The translations under genes and the position numbers were made by a program. DNA of 64,000 nt from a virus. The notes under the pieces were generated by a model. That model was not told where the DNA came from. It saw only the letters and a program-made list of their open reading frames with translations, and did no database searches. This document shows, one piece after another, positions 61,573-64,000 of this stretch (within the stretch, counting starts at the first letter, position 1; each line of letters begins with the position of its first letter). Where the stretch lies: positions 1-64,000 of the IMG/VR virus record IMGVR_UViG_3300020159_000786, one strand, 5' to 3'.

Positions 61573-61979
61573 TAATCAGTTACATCTTCAAGGATAATCA
61601 TGCTACCTTGTGCTACTGTCCATACTGTATCTGCATTAGATAACTCGATATCAAAGATATCTCCTGTTTGAAGATTATGTGATTCTTCTGCTAAAAGTCT
61701 AACTGTAAATTCTCCATCTAAATCATCTGCATCTGCTGCTGGATTTAAAGCCATAACAGTGGTTGCGTTGTCTGTAATTACTCCAAGATCTGCAACATCA
61801 TTTGGTCTTTTAATTTTCATAGCAATGTCCCAATCTTCTATTACTAAGGGAGATTGTTGATCATCTGTTACGTAAACCTTAAATGCTGAGGTATCACCAC
61901 GAACTACTGTCCATTTAACAGTTGGGGGTTTTGCACCTACGTTATATAAATCTTGAGAAGAGTTTCTAAGAGTGGCCAT
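61572..61979 (-). CDS. BppU-like immunoglobulin-type baseplate protein
   Basis: 135 residues: a strand-rich domain (WTVVRGDTSAFKVYVTDD...WDIAMKIKRPNDVADLG...DGEFTVRLLAEESHNLQTGDIFDIELSNADTVWTVAQGSMIILEDV). The order 'RGDTxxFxVxVxD ... WxxxMxIR ... GxxxxxLxxxxTxxLxxGxYxYDIxLxxxxxVxTxxxGxxxVxxDVT' matches the BppU-N-type Ig-like fold used in baseplate peripheral proteins. TATAAT lies 6 nt before the ATG with TG upstream (TGATATAAT) and no Shine-Dalgarno sequence. Virion-surface role inferred. Confidence 0.65.
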   Translation of the reverse strand: MATLRNSSQDLYNVGAKPPTVKWTVVRGDTSAFKVYVTDDQQSPLVIEDWDIAMKIKRPNDVADLGVITDNATTVMALNPAADADDLDGEFTVRLLAEESHNLQTGDIFDIELSNADTVWTVAQGSMIILEDVTD

Positions 61980-61985
61980 ATCATA

Positions 61986-61994
61986 ATTATATCA
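61986..61994 (-). promoter_or_regulatory. Extended -10 TGATATAAT, leaderless spacing
   Basis: Minus-strand TGATATAAT with 6 nt (TATGAT) before ATG 61979. Confidence 0.5.
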
Positions 61995-62009
61995 TCTTTG
62001 AAGAAATAA

Positions 62010-62528
62010 TTATGAAAGACCGTTCTTTAATGCTCCCCAAGTACCGTTACCTTTAGCGGTAACTACTAAAATTCCATTTGTTGCATCAGAATATGCACAT
62101 ATAGCAATTGCACCAGCACCACTAGATGGACGTGTTGCCGTTAATCCTCCACCATCTTTAACGTATAAAATATCTCCTGCTACAAATGATGATGTATTTA
62201 CTCCAGGAAGAACTCCAGATACCACGCACACCCCATCAGCGTTATTAGATGTTGTTGATCTCATTAATCCAAGTATTGGAGCAGTTGTTTCTGGTAATGC
62301 TTTTGCAACAGTAGTTTTAGTAGAAAAACCAGTTACATATACAGGATATCCAGCATTAATTGAGGTTCCGCTAATATTTTTAACATCCAACTTCATGTAA
62401 GAAAGACCTAGACCAGCAAGGGTTGTATCTAAAGTAGAAGTTAAAGACTCTATATCTCCGTGAACATTTACATAATCATCAACCTGTGGAAATGGTAAGT
62501 TATATGTTCCTGATAATCCTGTTGCCAT
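62010..62528 (-). CDS. Virion surface protein (fibre/decoration type)
   Basis: 172 residues. After an N-terminal LPFPQVDDYVNVHGDIESLTSTL helix there is a compact beta domain: MKLDVKNISGTSINAGYPVYVTGF, KALPETTAPILGLMRSTTSNNADGVCVVSGVLPGVNTSSFVAGDILYVKDGGGLT. That is the capsid decoration/fibre knob pattern (NxSGxxIxxGxPVYxTG ... GxVxGVxTSxxxxGxxLYVxxxGGLT) I recall in aquatic phage structural genes. It has TATAAT 6 nt before the ATG and none of the usual Shine-Dalgarno sequences. First gene of the minus-strand late block. Confidence 0.6.
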   Translation of the reverse strand: MATGLSGTYNLPFPQVDDYVNVHGDIESLTSTLDTTLAGLGLSYMKLDVKNISGTSINAGYPVYVTGFSTKTTVAKALPETTAPILGLMRSTTSNNADGVCVVSGVLPGVNTSSFVAGDILYVKDGGGLTATRPSSGAGAIAICAYSDATNGILVVTAKGNGTWGALKNGLS

Positions 62529-62534
62529 ATAAAT

Positions 62535-62543
62535 ATTATATCA
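62535..62543 (-). promoter_or_regulatory. Extended -10 TGATATAAT, leaderless spacing
   Basis: Minus-strand TGATATAAT with 6 nt (ATTTAT) before ATG 62528, in the divergent intergenic region that also carries the endolysin promoter. Confidence 0.5.
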
Positions 62544-62590
62544 TTTTAAATAATTTTTTTTAATTATCTTACTAATATAACATTTTTAAT

Positions 62591-62619
62591 TTGACATGCT
62601 GGCAAATAGATGTTATACT
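62591..62619 (+). promoter_or_regulatory. Strong promoter of the endolysin gene (-35 TTGACA, -10 TATACT)
   Basis: Perfect TTGACA (62591-62596), 17-bp spacer, TATACT (62614-62619) with an extended TG (TGTTATACT). It is the most canonical promoter in the window. Predicted start near 62626, at an 8-bp inverted repeat. Confidence 0.75.
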
Positions 62620-62625
62620 TGATAT

Positions 62626-62648
62626 ATGACACCTACCAAGGGTGTCAT
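62626..62648 (+). promoter_or_regulatory. Perfect 8-bp inverted repeat at the endolysin transcript start
   Basis: ATGACACC (62626-62633) and GGTGTCAT (62641-62648) with a 7-nt centre TACCAAG. It begins at the predicted transcription start, so the RNA would start with a stem-loop that could stabilise the 5' end, or the DNA could be an operator. The AGGAGAG site follows before ATG 62668. Confidence 0.6.
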
Positions 62649-62667
62649 GTTTTCTTAGGAGAGAACT

Positions 62668-63243
62668 ATGAAAAAAGATAAAAAATTTTTAATAGGATTG
62701 CTCGCAAGTCTTGGATTGTTTTCAGTATTCTTGAATATTTCTAATGCTCAAGGTGTTGAAACTAACCTGAAAAACGATAAATATGCAACATTTACCGCTG
62801 AGGCGGTTTTTTTGCTTTCTAGGCCAGATCACCTAGACAAACCATCTAGAGATAACGTAAGGACCCTTGCTGAGTATCAGGACAAAGGACAATTTACAGA
62901 TATTGAATTAAAAACTTTGCTATCTGCTTGTGGATTTGAAGATAGGCGTTTAGTTGAAGCCTGGGCTATTGTTAAAAAAGAATCAATGGGCAATGCTCTA
63001 GCCTTTAACGGTAATAAGAAAACTGGAGACAGTTCTTATGGTTTATTTCAAATCAACATGATTGGTGCTTTAAATGATGATAGAAAAGAAAAATATAATT
63101 TAGATTACACTAGTCAACTATTAAATCCATCTATTAATTGTCAGGTTGCTTATATTATGAGTGATGGTGGTAATGATTGGGGACCTTGGAAAGGTATTAC
63201 ATCAAAAACTAGAGAGTTTATGTATCAGTTTCCAAAAGATTAA
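62668..63243 (+). CDS. Secreted lytic transglycosylase-like endolysin
   Basis: 191 residues with a signal peptide (MKKDKKFLIGLLASLGLFSVFLNISNAQG). Then LLSACGFEDRRLVEAWAIVKKESMGNALAFN: the Glu105 in KKES is the expected catalytic acid of lysozyme-like SLT enzymes, followed by DSSYGLFQINM, a hallmark SLT motif, and LLNPSINCQVAYIMSDGGNDWGPW. It would cut cell-wall glycan after export, independent of holin or with it. SD AGGAG, own strong promoter. Converges on the Hint-domain gene with a 4-nt stop overlap. Confidence 0.8.
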   Translation: MKKDKKFLIGLLASLGLFSVFLNISNAQGVETNLKNDKYATFTAEAVFLLSRPDHLDKPSRDNVRTLAEYQDKGQFTDIELKTLLSACGFEDRRLVEAWAIVKKESMGNALAFNGNKKTGDSSYGLFQINMIGALNDDRKEKYNLDYTSQLLNPSINCQVAYIMSDGGNDWGPWKGITSKTREFMYQFPKD

Positions 63244-64000
63244 TCTATTGGGTAGGCATTGTATACATATAATGAATCTGCTACTATTAATCCAAATGGC
63301 TCTCTTATAAAATCATAAACTTCTCTATCTTCTTTTACAATTTGAATAGAGTCAATATTGCAATAAGGAACAGTTGTTTCATCTATGTCTTTAACTATCT
63401 TATCTCCTGATTGTAAATCAGAAGAAACTATAAATTTTAATTTTCCATCTCTTATTGTTAATATATCTTCTTGAGTTGAAAATCTTTTAAATTTATCACT
63501 ATTAACTATTACTGTTTCTGAAACTTTTGTTATTTCAATATTTTTAACTTCAGATTCTAAAGTTTGATATTCTTTGTTTAATTCAGATGACCAATTTTTT
63601 AAACCATTGTGATCTGTTATTGGTAAATCTTCAAATATTTTAGTTATTAAAATATCACCAATCTTAATATCTTTTGCCAACACATAACCATTTTTTGTTA
63701 AAACTGGAGTATCTTGGTCTATACATACTGGGACTGCTGGAGAAAAACCAAATACTTTAAATGGAGAAAATCCAAATGGAGAAAAACCAAATACTTTAAA
63801 AGGTGTAAAACTAAATACTGAAAAAGGTGTAAAACTAAATACTGAAAAAGGTGTAAAACTAAATACTGAAAAAGGTGCAAAACTAAATACTGCAAATGGA
63901 GAAAATCCAAAAACACCGAATGGAGCAAAAGAAAATGTCCTTATTGTTAAATCTACTGGTGTTTCATAATTAGCAATTGTTGCTGCTGACGGATTCTGAT
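63240..64000 (-). CDS. Repeat - Hint-like domain protein, 5'-truncated
   Basis: Partial gene whose N-terminus runs off the right edge. The visible 5' part has TFSFAPFGV, then many F[SG]FxPFxV octapeptides, then Cys at the start of CIDQDTPVLTKNGYVLAKDIKIGDILITK. The Hint-like region ends REVYDFIREPFGLIVADSLYVYNAYPID. It is a clear paralogue of the 54399-55673 protein. In the block B position it has SETVIVNSDKFKRFSTQEDIL, with Glu where His would be expected, and the closing pair is Tyr-Asn rather than His-Asn, so self-splicing is doubtful; cleavage or a purely structural role remains possible. Confidence 0.7.
   Translation of the reverse strand, partial: QNPSAATIANYETPVDLTIRTFSFAPFGVFGFSPFAVFSFAPFSVFSFTPFSVFSFTPFSVFSFTPFKVFGFSPFGFSPFKVFGFSPAVPVCIDQDTPVLTKNGYVLAKDIKIGDILITKIFEDLPITDHNGLKNWSSELNKEYQTLESEVKNIEITKVSETVIVNSDKFKRFSTQEDILTIRDGKLKFIVSSDLQSGDKIVKDIDETTVPYCNIDSIQIVKEDREVYDFIREPFGLIVADSLYVYNAYPID
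63723..63942 (-). repeat. 24-bp coding repeats encoding F[SG]FxPFxV, second locus
   Basis: About eight in-frame units, several nearly identical (AAAGGTGTAAAACTAAATAC-type 24-mers on the plus strand), within the truncated Hint gene. They match the repeats at 54894-55073 and would recombine readily. Confidence 0.75.

Noticed and set aside
63719-63928. 69-aa minus-strand Leu/His-rich ORF
   Set aside because: It is the repeat region of the truncated Hint gene read in the wrong frame; the same artefact occurs at 54884-55066.
1-64000. tRNA, integrase or repressor genes
   Set aside because: None recognised on either strand by eye; divergent tRNAs could be missed without a covariance search (tRNAscan-SE would settle it).

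Overview
The window is almost wall-to-wall phage coding sequence: an AT-rich tailed double-stranded DNA phage with a full set of head, tail, packaging, replication and lysis genes. The large tape measure protein (2317 residues), head-tail connectors and tail chaperones, with no contractile sheath recognised, point to a long non-contractile tail (siphovirus-like). I saw no integrase, repressor, tRNA or CRISPR array, so a lytic lifestyle is likely. Many small genes (zinc-ribbon proteins, a 52-residue HTH protein, the Cas4-like / 103-residue pair, a GGDPC-type 58-residue protein) look like families I know from actinobacteriophages. Several start codons sit 6-7 nt after a TATAAT/TATACT hexamer, the geometry of actinobacterial leaderless mRNAs. 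The host is therefore inferred, not proven, to be an aquatic actinobacterium.

Nearly everything is on the minus strand, so the genome reads right to left. From the right: a partial fibre-like protein with a C-terminal Hint/intein-like domain (63.2-64.0 kb); a plus-strand secreted lytic transglycosylase with its own promoter (62.7 kb); tail fibre and virion surface genes (62.5-55.7 kb); a second Fn3/repeat/Hint protein (54.4-55.7 kb); a nucleotide-metabolism block with a B12-type ribonucleotide reductase between iron oxygenase-like genes (50.3-54.3 kb); a 1200-residue LamG-like protein; portal, protease-scaffold, capsid and connectors (46.6-39.1 kb); major tail protein, two paralogous tail chaperones, tape measure and tail-tip proteins (39.0-22.8 kb).

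Then comes replication (22.8-14.2 kb): helicase, primase, SSB-like protein, PHP-containing DnaE polymerase and RecA-like recombinase. Next is a run of four tandem 2OG-Fe(II) oxygenase paralogues (13.7-11.1 kb), followed by Cas4-like nuclease, RuvC-like resolvase and an Nmad1-like protein. Terminase small and large subunits lie at 7.1-4.8 kb, far from the portal. The left end carries a lipoprotein, a cationic amphipathic membrane protein and a holin candidate. It also has a plus-strand RsmI-like rRNA methyltransferase, a proteasome/HslV-like Ntn-hydrolase and a truncated secreted HExxH metalloprotease.

The most unusual content is: the two Fn3/FSFxPFxV-repeat/Hint-like proteins; up to seven oxygenase-like genes in one phage; the RsmI-like plus HslV-like pair next to the lysis genes; tail chaperones supplied as two genes, with no frameshift site seen; and a recurrent TGnTATAAT promoter element that is often leaderless and in several places directly follows a hairpin. 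All assignments come from reading sequence and remembered family motifs; no database search was run.
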